Part shown: positions 8,718 through 17,698 of the stretch, piece after piece
Layout of the letters: each line of letters begins with the position of its first letter
How positions within the stretch are numbered: the stretch's first letter is position 1
NCBI RefSeq assembly: GCF_021389955.1
Contig: NZ_CP089980.1
Span: forward strand, 3,281,001-3,345,000
Length of the DNA stretch: 64,000 nucleotides
Direction of reading: 5' to 3'
From: Fulvivirga maritima
GTDB lineage: Bacteria; Bacteroidota; Bacteroidia; Cytophagales; Cyclobacteriaceae
Translations under genes and position numbers: made by a program
The notes under the pieces: model-generated
What the model was told of the DNA's origin: nothing
Database searches by the model: none
What the model saw: the letters and a program-made list of their open reading frames with translations, nothing else

Positions 8718-8913
8718 TGTATTCGGCTGGCTAGGTCGTTTTAAAATATACATTTTCAGAGAGTGCTTTTAAGTATCAGCTGACTGGCTGGGTTATCCTG
8801 CACAATAGCATTAAGGTTTTATGTGGTATAAGATTCTACCGTAACATTAGCTCTGCTATTCTTGTAGTCTAAGTAGTTCTTGTTTTGAATTACATTATAA
8901 ACTAAAGAATCTT

Positions 8914-9264
8914 ATGACTGAGAATAATAAGGAAGTTTTAAAGAAGGCCAATGACCTTATCATGCAGGGGGATAATGACGGTTTTCTCGATTTCTGTACT
9001 GATGATACCAAATGGATATTTGTAGGAGATCAGGTGCTTGAAGGTAAAGAAGTGGTGCGTAAATGGATGGCTACGGAATATAAAATACCTCCTGAATTTG
9101 ATGTGAAACACTTAATTGCTGAAGGGGATTTTGTAACCGCTGTAGGAAATATTACCCTTACTGATCAAGAAGGAAAAAGTACTCTTTACGCTTATTGTGA
9201 TGTTTGGCGTTTTGAAAATGGTAAAATGGCTGAGCTCAATGCTTTTGTGGTAGAGCCTAACTAA
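8914..9264 (+). CDS. SnoaL-like / NTF2-fold protein
   Basis: The 116-residue protein fits the SnoaL-like ketosteroid-isomerase fold. An N-terminal helix pair (VLKKANDLIMQGDNDGFLDFC) is followed by the strand pattern TDDTKWIFVGD and LEGKEVVRKWM. The long C-terminal strands contain YAYCDVWRFENGKMAEL, where the DVWRFENGK motif is typical. The family includes isomerases, cyclases and many small-molecule-binding proteins without known activity, so no substrate can be named. It is probably cytoplasmic since no signal is present. It appears to be a single-gene unit, since possible terminators lie on both sides. Confidence 0.8.
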   Translation: MTENNKEVLKKANDLIMQGDNDGFLDFCTDDTKWIFVGDQVLEGKEVVRKWMATEYKIPPEFDVKHLIAEGDFVTAVGNITLTDQEGKSTLYAYCDVWRFENGKMAELNAFVVEPN

Positions 9265-9633
9265 ATACTATTAGATAGGTTCTATCTCGTTTTAAGGAAG
9301 GCTTATTAAGCGGCTTTGATCGACTTTCTTATAGACCTTCCTTATATTTTCTACGTATCATCTCTTTCTTAAAACTCACCTATAGCGCCTCTGATATACA
9401 CCATATATCTTGAGCTGGTAACTTCAACGCCTTTCCCTCTCTATGCCTTGACTCTTTAAGGTTTATCCTCCTTATCAAGTAATTGCTTATATTCTCTTTT
9501 GAGACATTATTTATTATTTTTTCATAAAACACTTTGCTAAGTGTGATTATTCAGGTCACGCTGCGAATAATAGATTAAACAATTAAACTCTTGCGCTATA
9601 AATTGAGCGAATAGTAGCGTGATCTGAAAGGGA
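9265..9633. other. Intergenic region, 369 bp, with one weak hairpin and the ECF sigma leader
   Basis: No gene is recognised. The stem TAAGGAAGG / CCTTCCTTA (9293-9301, 9336-9344) with a 34-nt loop and a following TATTTTCT could terminate the SnoaL-like gene. The last 90 bp hold the inverted repeat described separately. Confidence 0.45.
9551..9627 (+). promoter_or_regulatory. Long inverted repeat in the ECF sigma leader
   Basis: TCAGGTCACGCT (9551-9562) and AGCGTGATCTGA (9616-9627) are complementary over 11 of 12 bases. The right arm ends directly before the AAAGGGA ribosome binding site of the sigma gene at 9634. The pair could form a leader hairpin or mark a protein-binding site. Confidence 0.45.
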
Positions 9634-10143
9634 ATGGAAAAGTCACAAAAGGATGTATTCATAACAACATTAGATAAGCATAAGAGGATTATCTATAAAA
9701 TAGTGAACTCTTATTGTAAGAATCCTGAAGATAGAAAGGACCTTGAGCAGGAGATAATTATTCAACTATGGAATTCATTTCATAAGTATAATTCTGATTT
9801 TCAGTTTTCTACCTGGATGTATCGCATTGCTCTTAATGTGGCTATTTCATTTTACAGAAGGGAGCGCAAGCGGGCAACGGTTAATGATGATTACGGGCAG
9901 GCTATTATACATAATATAGCTGATGAAAGCGATTACAACGAAGAGCAGGATCAAAATGTAAAATTACTGCAACGGTTTATAAGTGAACTAAATGAGCTGA
10001 ACAAGGCGCTAATGCTTTTGTATCTGGATGGTAAAGCTTACGAAGAAATAGCTGATATACTGGGGATCACCAAAACCAATGTAGCTACTAAAATCAGTAG
10101 ACTAAAAGTTAAATTAAAAGAGGAATTTCAAAAACATCTATAA
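9634..10143 (+). CDS. RNA polymerase sigma factor, ECF (sigma-70 family)
   Basis: The 169-residue protein has the compact two-domain ECF layout. Region 2 (about residues 10-75) includes CKNPEDRKDLEQEIIIQLW and the -10-binding motif FSTWMYRIALNVA. Region 4 (about 105-165) is a helix-turn-helix: LLYLDGKAYEEIADILGIT followed by KTNVATKISRLKVKLK. It directs RNA polymerase to a small regulon. The ATG at 9634 has an AAAGGGA ribosome binding site. A membrane-protein gene begins 2 bp after its stop and is the natural candidate for a controlling partner. The family often autoregulates, but no promoter pair could be confirmed here. Confidence 0.93.
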   Translation: MEKSQKDVFITTLDKHKRIIYKIVNSYCKNPEDRKDLEQEIIIQLWNSFHKYNSDFQFSTWMYRIALNVAISFYRRERKRATVNDDYGQAIIHNIADESDYNEEQDQNVKLLQRFISELNELNKALMLLYLDGKAYEEIADILGITKTNVATKISRLKVKLKEEFQKHL

Positions 10144-10145
10144 TA

Positions 10146-10808
10146 ATGGAAACAGCTGAGCTAATAAAAATGATGGAAGCTTATGATAGTAAGTTAGACA
10201 AAGCGTTAAAAATGGATTCATTGTACGTGGAAAGGCTGACGTTAAAGCGGCCTGCCAATAGAGCTAATAGATTACTGTTTTACAGGATGTCTGAGGTATT
10301 AGTGTTTAGTGTAGCAGTTTTGTTTTTCGGTTGGTTTGTAGCTAAACACTGGGGTAATACTCCTTTAGTGATTAGTGGAATTGTGGTTCACTTATTCGCT
10401 ATTATAGCTTTGGTAGGGAGTATTGGTCAGGTGGCGCTGCTCCAGCAGGTAGATTTTGCCAAGCCGATAGTGGAGATAAAAAAGAAAATAGAGAGAGTAA
10501 ATGCTCATCAATTGTTATTTGTAAAACTGTTACTGCTTTCTGTTCCTGTTTGGTGGGCGTATGCGTTGGTGGCTTTAAAGCTTTTAATAGGTGTAGACCT
10601 TTATACGCATTTAGAATATGATTTTGTGATTCGCTACCTGATATTGAATTTTCTTTTAATAGTGCCTGTGCTTTGGTTTTTGAATAAGTTAAGCCACCAA
10701 AACATGCATATTAACTGGGTGCGTAAAACTATCGCTTTTTTAGTGGGTAGAAAGACAAATGAGGCGCTCTTGGAATTGAAGGAATTGGAGAGATTTGAAA
10801 GAAATTAA
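10146..10808 (+). CDS. Membrane protein co-transcribed with the ECF sigma factor (possible anti-sigma partner)
   Basis: The 220-residue product begins with a soluble helical segment of about 45 residues (METAELIKMMEAYDSKLDKAL). Four hydrophobic helices follow, near residues 53-75, 80-105, 118-145 and 155-178, and a basic tail ends the protein. No zinc-binding anti-sigma motif is visible. The start codon is 2 bp after the sigma factor stop, which implies translational coupling. A cytoplasmic N-terminal helix on a membrane anchor is a common layout for anti-sigma factors, so that role is a reasonable inference but not shown. A strong terminator closes the operon. Confidence 0.65.
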   Translation: METAELIKMMEAYDSKLDKALKMDSLYVERLTLKRPANRANRLLFYRMSEVLVFSVAVLFFGWFVAKHWGNTPLVISGIVVHLFAIIALVGSIGQVALLQQVDFAKPIVEIKKKIERVNAHQLLFVKLLLLSVPVWWAYALVALKLLIGVDLYTHLEYDFVIRYLILNFLLIVPVLWFLNKLSHQNMHINWVRKTIAFLVGRKTNEALLELKELERFERN

Positions 10809-10813
10809 ACCTA

Positions 10814-10848
10814 AAAAAAAGGAGCTTCTAAAATGAAGCTCCTTTTTT
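10814..10848. terminator. Bidirectional terminator between the sigma operon and susD
   Basis: The stem AAAAAAAGGAGCTTC / GAAGCTCCTTTTTT has a 6-nt loop and A/T runs on both sides, which suits the convergent genes around it. Confidence 0.9.
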
Positions 10849-10867
10849 GGGTTAAGATATCGTTAAT

Positions 10868-12337
10868 CTATTGCACTAGCCAGATAGGGGCGTTAATACT
10901 ATTGCCGCCATCCATTCTTTCTATTGCCTCTTGATAGTTTAGTTGATTTAAACTTTGCTCTTCACCAGGGTATAAGAACCTCGTAGGTAGAAGGTTATTG
11001 TTTAAGTTGTTACAGGCAGGGTCCATAAAAGGAATGCCGTCGAAGCTCATGCCGCTTTCGAAATACCATCTGCGTACTTCAAAGTAAGGCTCTAATCCGT
11101 TGAAGAATAAAGCCAACCATTTTTGTTCCCAAATGTCAGTGGCTTCATTGTAAGCTACGCCTGAGTTAGCATAATAATCGGCAAAATCAGTATATCCGAA
11201 GGGAGCGTAGTCTACCTGGTAATATTCCATAGAAGCTTCAATTCCGGCTTCATAGTGAGGCTCTACCGCATCAGCAATCCAACCTTTGGCCGCAGCTTCA
11301 GCTAATAAAAACTCTACTTCTGAGTATGTCATTACTAAACCTTCAGGAATATTTAGTCCCAGCTCATCAGCAGTTACATCACCTTCTACATTGAAGTAGG
11401 GTGCTCCTAAAGCTGATCCTCCTTTAGAGCAGCTACCAGCACCATTAGTAGCTCCACTGAAAGTAGGGTTATTGTAATCGTTGTTATCTGGTCTTGCGTA
11501 CCTTGCCAGGCGTGGATCATTATATGCTGACATCACATTTAGTGAGGTCTGACTCAAGGCTACAGCATCAAAATCACCTTTTTTCAAAGGAATAGTTGGG
11601 AACTGATTTGGGAAGCTGTTTAAAAATGGCATGGCCACAGTTTCTTCATTTGAAGATAAAATGAGTCCGCTTTCTACTATATTAGCAAATCTGCTTTCAG
11701 CATCATCGATCTGATTGTGAGCATACATTAGGAGTCTCAAACGTAGTGAGTTGCCAAACTTTCTCCATAAAGTAGGATCATTATTTAGCATAATGTCGCC
11801 AGAAATAGACCCTGAACCAGTGAGTAGGCCGTCAGCACGCTCTAGTTCATCTAATATATCAGCGTAAATAGCTGACTGATCATCGTACGCAGGTGTGTAA
11901 TCTCCTTCGCTACCATCAATAGCTTCAGTGTAAGGCACATTTCCGTAAGTGTTAGTAAGAGTAGACATGATCCATGACCTTAAAATTACCGCTACACCTT
12001 CTAGTGCTTCGTTCTCTTCTTCCAGAGCTATCTCTTCAAGCGTTCTTACATCAGTAAGGCTCTCATAAAGGCCTTGCCATACTGAAGGGAACGCATTCCA
12101 GTTATAAGAATCTATTTCCGTACGCAGCGTTTTAGCAGTAAGCTGAGCGGCATTGTTACCTAAAAGAAATGACTCTGTAGTTAAGGTGGTTACGCTTTGC
12201 CTTATGGCTGAAGGTAATACCGTGCTGGCATCCACATCTGTGGGTTCGTTAGGGTTTTCATTCATATCCTCAAACTCGTCGCATGAGAAGGATACCCCTA
12301 TGATTAATAATAATGTAATTATATATCTTAATTTCAT
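10868..12337 (-). CDS. SusD/RagB family nutrient-binding outer-membrane lipoprotein
   Basis: This is the surface lipoprotein lid that captures nutrients for the paired SusC transporter. The chosen start at 12337 gives MKLRYIITLLLIIGVSFSC, a lipoprotein signal with lipidated Cys followed by DEFEDMNENPNEP. It has an AAGGAA ribosome binding site 8 nt upstream, whereas the longer open frame from 12367 adds ten residues before this signal. The mature 470-residue protein has the helical TPR-like pattern of the SusD-like group with early NPNEPTDV and TVLPSAIRQSV motifs. The C-terminal part has FEVRRW. It lies 35 bp downstream of susC and is surely in the same operon. The substrate is unknown because no glycan or peptide enzyme is in the operon. 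Confidence 0.92.
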   Translation of the reverse strand: MKLRYIITLLLIIGVSFSCDEFEDMNENPNEPTDVDASTVLPSAIRQSVTTLTTESFLLGNNAAQLTAKTLRTEIDSYNWNAFPSVWQGLYESLTDVRTLEEIALEEENEALEGVAVILRSWIMSTLTNTYGNVPYTEAIDGSEGDYTPAYDDQSAIYADILDELERADGLLTGSGSISGDIMLNNDPTLWRKFGNSLRLRLLMYAHNQIDDAESRFANIVESGLILSSNEETVAMPFLNSFPNQFPTIPLKKGDFDAVALSQTSLNVMSAYNDPRLARYARPDNNDYNNPTFSGATNGAGSCSKGGSALGAPYFNVEGDVTADELGLNIPEGLVMTYSEVEFLLAEAAAKGWIADAVEPHYEAGIEASMEYYQVDYAPFGYTDFADYYANSGVAYNEATDIWEQKWLALFFNGLEPYFEVRRWYFESGMSFDGIPFMDPACNNLNNNLLPTRFLYPGEEQSLNQLNYQEAIERMDGGNSINAPIWLVQ

Positions 12338-12372
12338 ATGTATTCCTTTTTGAATTAACTGACTCATTTAGC

Positions 12373-15300
12373 TTAGAATCCCAGGTTTATGCTGAAACCA
12401 TAACTTCTGGTAGAAGGGAATTGAGTACTTTCATATCCGTTCACGAAAATTCCATTTCTGATAGAATAGGTTTCAGGATCAATAGTAGGCACGTCAGTGA
12501 AAAGTAATAAGTTCTTTCCTATGAAGGCGATGCTTGCTTTTTGCATTCCTATTTTCTCTGCAAGAGAGTGAGGTAAATCAAATTTGATACTTAGCTCTCT
12601 CAGTTTGAAATAGGTAGCATCATAGGTGGCTGCTTCAATATTATCACGGTTAAAGCCGTTTCCATAATAGTTATAGAAGTACCCTGTGTAACCGGCTCCT
12701 CCTGGCTGTACTACTACGTCATTTTCAGAAAGTTCTTCTGTTTGGAATGATCCATCTTCATTTCTAAATACGCCATCACCATTGGCATCTGTCCAGTTCC
12801 ATCCTGGCCCTACTACTCCGCCTTCTTGCTCAAGAGTGTAAACAGGAAGCCCGTCTGCGTTATAATCTACAGAATATACTCTTCTGCCTTCAGTGGTAGA
12901 TAGGTCTAAATGAGGATCATCATCATTAGTGATAGCACCACCTGTAGCATAAAGTGCGTGTGATCTTGAATAAACTTTTCCGCCTATTTGACCATCGAAT
13001 AAAATACCTACCGTAATGTTTTTGTATTTGAATGAGTTGTTTAAACCTATTCTCCAGTCAGGTTGATAAGAGCCTGCAGATACTTTTTCATCGGTTAATA
13101 CCGGTAATCCATCTTGGTGAATAACTCTTCCGTCAGGTCCTCTTTCAAAGCCAAGTCCGTAAAGCTGACCAAGAAGTTCGCCTTCTTCTGCCACATATTC
13201 CAGGTCGGCACTAGATCCATCTCCGGGGAACATGTCAGCTACTATTGAATATCTTCCGCTTTCTATTACGTCTGGCAAGCTCTCTACTACCGCTCTGTTA
13301 CGCCCAGCATTAAAAGTGATATCCCAGCTGAAGTTTTCTGTTTCTACGGCTCTACCACCAAGCATTAGCTCTATACCTCTGTTTCTTATTTCACCTCCAT
13401 TAGTAAGTGCATAATCATAACCACTGGTAGTAGCTACCGGTAGGTTGATAACCTGATCATAACTTAACATATCATAGTAAGTGAAATCAAGTCTTATTCT
13501 TCCTTCAAAGAGTCTCACATCTAAGCCAGTTTCATAAGCCTTGGTTCTTTCGTTAGTAAGGTCTTCGTCAGCAATAGTTCTGTTAGTGCTAAAGATAGCT
13601 TGTGATCCGTAAGCAGCCTGAGGCGTAAAAGTATTGCCAAAGGCATAAGCCGGAGCTCCGTTACCTACTTCAGCATAAGATCCTTTTACTTTTAAGAAAC
13701 TGAAGGCTGAAGGTAGCTGTACCAAATCAGAAATTACACCACTTACTGCTACTGAAGGGTAGCCAAAGCTATATGATGAGTTGTCTCGCCCTATGTATGG
13801 GTTAACCAACGTACTGTTCCAGTCATTTCTATATGAAGCATCAATGAAAATACTGTTTAGCATAGAAAAAGTGGCAGTAGCAAATAAGCTATTAATACCC
13901 ATTTGAGTTTTTTGAGACTCTACCAACACTCCTGAGCGGGCATTAGTAAGGGTGTAAATGCTGGGATCTGTACCAAAGTTTTCTAGCTCAGGGTTATTCG
14001 CTATCAGGTAATTAGCATCCTGACGCATAATGTTACCACCTACTTTTACGTCTAAGTCAAAGAAAGACATGTCATCCATATCTGTATGGTAGCCTACCAA
14101 TAATTCAGCATTGGTTTCTGAGAAACTGATTTCATCTTCTCTGTAGCTACCTCTTAGTACACCTTTAGTGGAAGGAGCTCTTCTGTATTGTCTGCCTTCG
14201 TTAAGTACATCAGCTCCAAAGCGGAATCTGGCTGTGAAGTTTTTAGCAAAGTCATAATTCACTTTGAAGTTACCAATGAATCTCTTGCTCTGGAATGAGT
14301 TGGTATTTTCTTTGGCAATTAACCAAGGGTTGTTCACCCATGAGTCTTCTACATATCGCTGCTGTTCTCCTGGTACTTCCCAGTAATCTTTTAGGTCGTT
14401 AATGTTTACCTGTCTGGGGTACCAAAGCCAGCCATACATTACTGATGAGGATTCATCATATCCGGCATTTGGCACGTTATCAGAGGCAGAAGCTACATAC
14501 ATGATGTTAGCTCTTGTTCTTAGCTTATCATCATCGAAAAAGCGCTTGCCGAAGCTGGCTTGCACAGTATTTCTTTTTAGGTTAGTGTTAGGTACTATAC
14601 CTCTGTTAGCCAGGTTAGTGTAAGAAAGACGATAATCGCCATCTTCGTTACTAGAGTTAATAGATATGTTGTTAATGCTGGTAACGCCGGTTCTGAAGAA
14701 GTTCCTTACGTTATCTTCCGCAGGGGTGAAAGGCACAGCCTCACCGTTAGAGTTAGACTGTTTGATTAACTGACCGTTCATACGAGGGCCCCAGTTTTCA
14801 CCATAAGCCTCATAAAAGAGCTCGCCGCCACCAGGTTCTAAGGTGCCGTTACCGTTGAAATCTACACCGTCAAATACAGTTCCATCATAATAGCTGTACA
14901 TACCGTTACCCCCAAAACCATACTCGTTTTGGTAATCCGGCAGTTTCAAAATGCTTTCAAACATGGTGCTCGAGTTAATCTCTACACCAATTCCCTGGGC
15001 GTTTTCACCTGTTTTTGTTTCAATAAGGATTACACCATCAGCCGCTCTGGATCCGTATAGTGCAGATGCTGCTGGCCCTTTTAATATGTTGATAGACTGG
15101 ATGTCATCAGGGTTAACTATTTGTGATGCATTACCAAAGTCAATAGTGGTTGAGCCATTGAGTCCGTCATCAAGGCTGTAAAGGTCGTTAGTTATAGGCA
15201 TACCATTGACCACAAACAGAGGTTGGTTGTTGCCTAATAATGAAGCGGCACCTCTAATATTGATATTGGCTGATGCTGTAGGTCCGTTAGAACTTCCTGT

Positions 15301-15765
15301 AATGTAAACTCCGGAAACTTTACCAGCCAGGGAGTTAATAGGGTTGGTAGATTTTACCGTGGCTATTTCATCAGCTCCTATGCTTTGAACGGAATAGCCA
15401 ATGGCTTTTTCTTCACGCTCTACGCCCAGGGCGGTAACTACTACTTCGCTAAGTTTTTCTACATCTTCACTGAGCGTTACATTCAGAATATTACGTCCGT
15501 TTAAAGGTATTCTTTGCTTTTTATAACCGATGTAGCTGAATACTAACGTGGCGTTAGGGTCCTTTACTGAAATTTCGTATTCCCCATCCAGCGTAGTGGT
15601 GGTGCCTCGGGTGGTCCCTTTTACTTGAATCATTACACTGGGAAGACTTGCTCCTGTCTCATCTATTATTTTACCTGTAACATTATGTTGCGAAGAAGCA
15701 AATATTGGTATGGTTAAAAGAAGTGCTACCCAGGTAGCTTTAATTATCCTGTAGTTTTCTCTCAT
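12373..15765 (-). CDS. SusC/RagA family TonB-linked outer-membrane transporter
   Basis: The 1130-residue protein begins with a signal peptide (MRENYRIIKATWVALLLTIP, ending near ASSQ). A carboxypeptidase-regulatory-like domain follows (about residues 27-105: GKIIDETGASLPSVMIQVKG to LNVTLSEDVEKLSEVVV). Next comes a TonB-dependent plug, with PINSLAGKVSGVYITG and ILKGPAASALYGSRAADGVI. The rest is a large 22-strand-type barrel ending in RSYGFSINLGF. It imports oligomeric nutrients across the outer membrane with energy from TonB-ExbBD. The susD gene follows directly. The region before it contains a 20-bp perfect palindrome. A MarR gene upstream on the same strand is a candidate regulator. Confidence 0.96.
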   Translation of the reverse strand: MRENYRIIKATWVALLLTIPIFASSQHNVTGKIIDETGASLPSVMIQVKGTTRGTTTTLDGEYEISVKDPNATLVFSYIGYKKQRIPLNGRNILNVTLSEDVEKLSEVVVTALGVEREEKAIGYSVQSIGADEIATVKSTNPINSLAGKVSGVYITGSSNGPTASANINIRGAASLLGNNQPLFVVNGMPITNDLYSLDDGLNGSTTIDFGNASQIVNPDDIQSINILKGPAASALYGSRAADGVILIETKTGENAQGIGVEINSSTMFESILKLPDYQNEYGFGGNGMYSYYDGTVFDGVDFNGNGTLEPGGGELFYEAYGENWGPRMNGQLIKQSNSNGEAVPFTPAEDNVRNFFRTGVTSINNISINSSNEDGDYRLSYTNLANRGIVPNTNLKRNTVQASFGKRFFDDDKLRTRANIMYVASASDNVPNAGYDESSSVMYGWLWYPRQVNINDLKDYWEVPGEQQRYVEDSWVNNPWLIAKENTNSFQSKRFIGNFKVNYDFAKNFTARFRFGADVLNEGRQYRRAPSTKGVLRGSYREDEISFSETNAELLVGYHTDMDDMSFFDLDVKVGGNIMRQDANYLIANNPELENFGTDPSIYTLTNARSGVLVESQKTQMGINSLFATATFSMLNSIFIDASYRNDWNSTLVNPYIGRDNSSYSFGYPSVAVSGVISDLVQLPSAFSFLKVKGSYAEVGNGAPAYAFGNTFTPQAAYGSQAIFSTNRTIADEDLTNERTKAYETGLDVRLFEGRIRLDFTYYDMLSYDQVINLPVATTSGYDYALTNGGEIRNRGIELMLGGRAVETENFSWDITFNAGRNRAVVESLPDVIESGRYSIVADMFPGDGSSADLEYVAEEGELLGQLYGLGFERGPDGRVIHQDGLPVLTDEKVSAGSYQPDWRIGLNNSFKYKNITVGILFDGQIGGKVYSRSHALYATGGAITNDDDPHLDLSTTEGRRVYSVDYNADGLPVYTLEQEGGVVGPGWNWTDANGDGVFRNEDGSFQTEELSENDVVVQPGGAGYTGYFYNYYGNGFNRDNIEAATYDATYFKLRELSIKFDLPHSLAEKIGMQKASIAFIGKNLLLFTDVPTIDPETYSIRNGIFVNGYESTQFPSTRSYGFSINLGF

Positions 15766-16270
15766 ACTTTGTTTTTATGGTTTCAAATAATTAATAAATG
15801 GAATGTGAATTTTTGAACATGACTATGTTCAATGGAATGCGAAATTAAAAAAATTAATGAAAGGTTCTGTGCGAACTATTTAAAGATGTGAATATAATTG
15901 TACTTTACCTTTATTTAAAGGTGAAGTAGGTGTTAAAATTCTGGCTATATTTTAGTCTTTAGACCTACAATAATTGTCGGATGGAAATGATAGATAGCAC
16001 TATTAAGAAAAGCTCAAATGCGGTTAACATTTATTTAGATTATGGATCGGTGCCGATCGTTTGCCTAGCCCGGTAATTAGGATTAGGGCTTGATGAATGA
16101 ATCTTAAAATATGGAAAGCCGAAGCCAGTTCGTGATATTTACATTACACTAATTTTCGGCCGGGATCTCATTGCTCAGGCACAACTTAAGTGAACAGTAA
16201 GATTCCTGATCCCATCACGCCATGCGCAAGAATCATGAAATGACGACTTTCAATGGCAAGTTCAGGCCAA
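15766..16270. other. Intergenic region between marR and susC, 505 bp
   Basis: No coding region was recognised. It holds the palindrome at 15813-15832 and a near-palindrome ACTTTACCTTTA / TTAAAGGTGAAGT around 15902-15927. A short perfect inverted repeat GATCGG-TG-CCGATC lies at 16045-16058. The part from about 16040 to 16260 is richer in GC than its surroundings and could be an untranslated leader or remnant. Confidence 0.4.
15813..15832. promoter_or_regulatory. Palindromic candidate operator before susC
   Basis: TTGAACATGACTATGTTCAA is a perfect 8-bp inverted repeat with a 4-bp centre, 48 bp before the susC start codon, with GGAATG flanking it on both sides. Its size and symmetry fit a dimeric helix-turn-helix regulator. 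Confidence 0.5.
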
Positions 16271-16750
16271 TTAAAGCTCAGGATGATCTTCTTCAGAAAT
16301 GAAAGGGTGTATGTTTTCCATCTCTTTTATCTGCATGGCATTAGTAATGATTTCCAATGATTTGTTCACCATCTCTATTTCTTCAGTTGAGAGGGTTTCT
16401 AGCTTTTTAGAAAGCTTGTCATGCAATACGTTAGGGGCGTTTTCCAGTAGTTTTATGCCCAGGGCTGTCAAGGTAATATGAGTGATACGCTTATCGCCAG
16501 ACTTAGGCATACGAGCTACATAACCCCGCTTTTCTAATCGATTAATAATGCCGGTTACGGTGCTGGAGTTGAGGTTTAGCTGTTCTTTAAGTTCTTTTTG
16601 AGATCGGTGATACCCCGGACTTTTTTCCAAATAGCTTAAGCACAAAAATTGAGGAATACTTAGGCCGTATTCTTTCTCCATAATCTTAGACTCAATACTC
16701 AGAGCCCTTACGATTTTTCTAATGTTTATTAAAATCTCTAACGAATCCAT
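16271..16750 (-). CDS. MarR family transcriptional regulator
   Basis: The 159-residue protein has the winged-helix fold of MarR dimers. An N-terminal dimerisation helix comes first (MDSLEILINIRKIVRALSIESK). The recognition region, about residues 45-95, reads SQKELKEQLNLNSSTVTGIINRLEKRG. The wing is YVARMPKSGDKRITHITLT, with the DKR motif highly characteristic of MarR. A C-terminal helix completes the dimer interface. It should repress target promoters until a small ligand binds. The gene lies upstream of susCD on the same strand, 505 bp away. An inverted repeat just before its own start suggests autoregulation. Control of susCD is an inference from position. Confidence 0.93.
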   Translation of the reverse strand: MDSLEILINIRKIVRALSIESKIMEKEYGLSIPQFLCLSYLEKSPGYHRSQKELKEQLNLNSSTVTGIINRLEKRGYVARMPKSGDKRITHITLTALGIKLLENAPNVLHDKLSKKLETLSTEEIEMVNKSLEIITNAMQIKEMENIHPFISEEDHPEL

Positions 16751-16766
16751 AACAGCAGGTTTACAT

Positions 16767-16787
16767 CAATTTTACGCAATAAAATTG
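16767..16787. promoter_or_regulatory. Inverted repeat before marR, candidate autoregulatory operator
   Basis: CAATTTTA and TAAAATTG form a perfect 8-bp inverted repeat around CGCAA, 16 bp before the marR start. A further CAATTTTA half-site is near 16822. It differs in sequence from the palindrome before susC. Confidence 0.5.
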
Positions 16788-17032
16788 CTTGAGGATACAG
16801 CTAGTTGAAAAAATTAGCAATCAATTTTATCAATATTAACTAATCTGATATCGAAACAGTTATGCGTATTTTTACTGATGTTAGAGTGTATTTTTAATTT
16901 AATAATGTTTTAAAATAATTTAAAAGAGATTAGGCTTAAGCTATAGAAAAATACTTTTATTTGATCATTTGTTTTGGCCGCTAATCTATACTTTTTTATT
17001 AAAAAATAAACACATAATTTTTTTCAACTCCC

Positions 17033-17575
17033 GTGAAATTAGAATGGAATGAAGAAACGAAAAAGATCATTGAGCTTGCCGTAATTATTTATTTGGCCTG
17101 TGGTATAATGCTCTATTATTATAAAAGGCCTGAATATGTTTCTGCTGATATGCTGGAAGAAGTAGAGGGTATACTACTGAATGCTCCCAAACTACATGAT
17201 GATGATAATAGATTGACATTTAAGTTAATTGGCGACACCAGGCGTTTTTCTATCGCTTTTTGTAATTCAGAATCATTAGATCTTAATGTTTTAAAGGCTT
17301 TGAAAGCACGAGATTTTGTGAGGTTCAAGGTGCTGTCATCAGAGCATAGGAGTGTCATGAGTTTTTGGTTGGAAAAATACCGAGCCTTTAGTTTAAAAAA
17401 TCAGGAGGGGCAAGAATTGATGACATTAGATGCGTATAACTCATGCAAAAAGAATGATTGGAAAAGAATAGCCTTTGTAGTAGTGCTTTTAATGGTGATT
17501 CTGCTATATCAAGTTTTCGATTATAAGTTTAGTAAGCCAATAGTTGATAGAAATAAAGGAGATGAATCCTCTTAA
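17033..17575 (+). CDS. Hypothetical protein with two membrane helices
   Basis: The 180-residue frame starts with GTG. One hydrophobic helix lies near residues 10-27 (KIIELAVIIYLACGIMLYYY) and a second near residues 142-162 (RIAFVVVLLMVILLYQVF). Between them is a soluble domain of about 110 residues with alternating strands, for example EGILLNAPKL, RLTFKLIGD and RFSIAFCN. It may be an OB-like fold. No family was recognised. An AT-rich promoter region of 280 bp precedes it, and no obvious partner gene lies alongside. Confidence 0.6.
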   Translation: MKLEWNEETKKIIELAVIIYLACGIMLYYYKRPEYVSADMLEEVEGILLNAPKLHDDDNRLTFKLIGDTRRFSIAFCNSESLDLNVLKALKARDFVRFKVLSSEHRSVMSFWLEKYRAFSLKNQEGQELMTLDAYNSCKKNDWKRIAFVVVLLMVILLYQVFDYKFSKPIVDRNKGDESS

Positions 17576-17698
17576 GTTCTTGCTGTAGTGTAATATAAAA
17601 ACCTGACAAAATACAGTTTATTTTGTGTAGATATACTGTTCGTGCTCTCATTATTGTATGGTAACTTTAAAGCAGAAAACCTGAAATATTAAATAATT

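Noticed and set aside
8750-8915. Minus-strand stretches that read like a protein end (for example NYLDYKNSRANVTVES), broken by stops
   Set aside because: They are too short, have no start, and no recognised homologue. It could be a very old remnant, but this cannot be supported.
15902-15927. Near-palindrome considered as a terminator of marR
   Set aside because: No U-run follows it in either direction, and it lies more than 300 bp from the marR end.
16045-16058. GATCGG-TG-CCGATC palindrome considered as an operator
   Set aside because: It is short and far from both start codons, with no second copy seen nearby.
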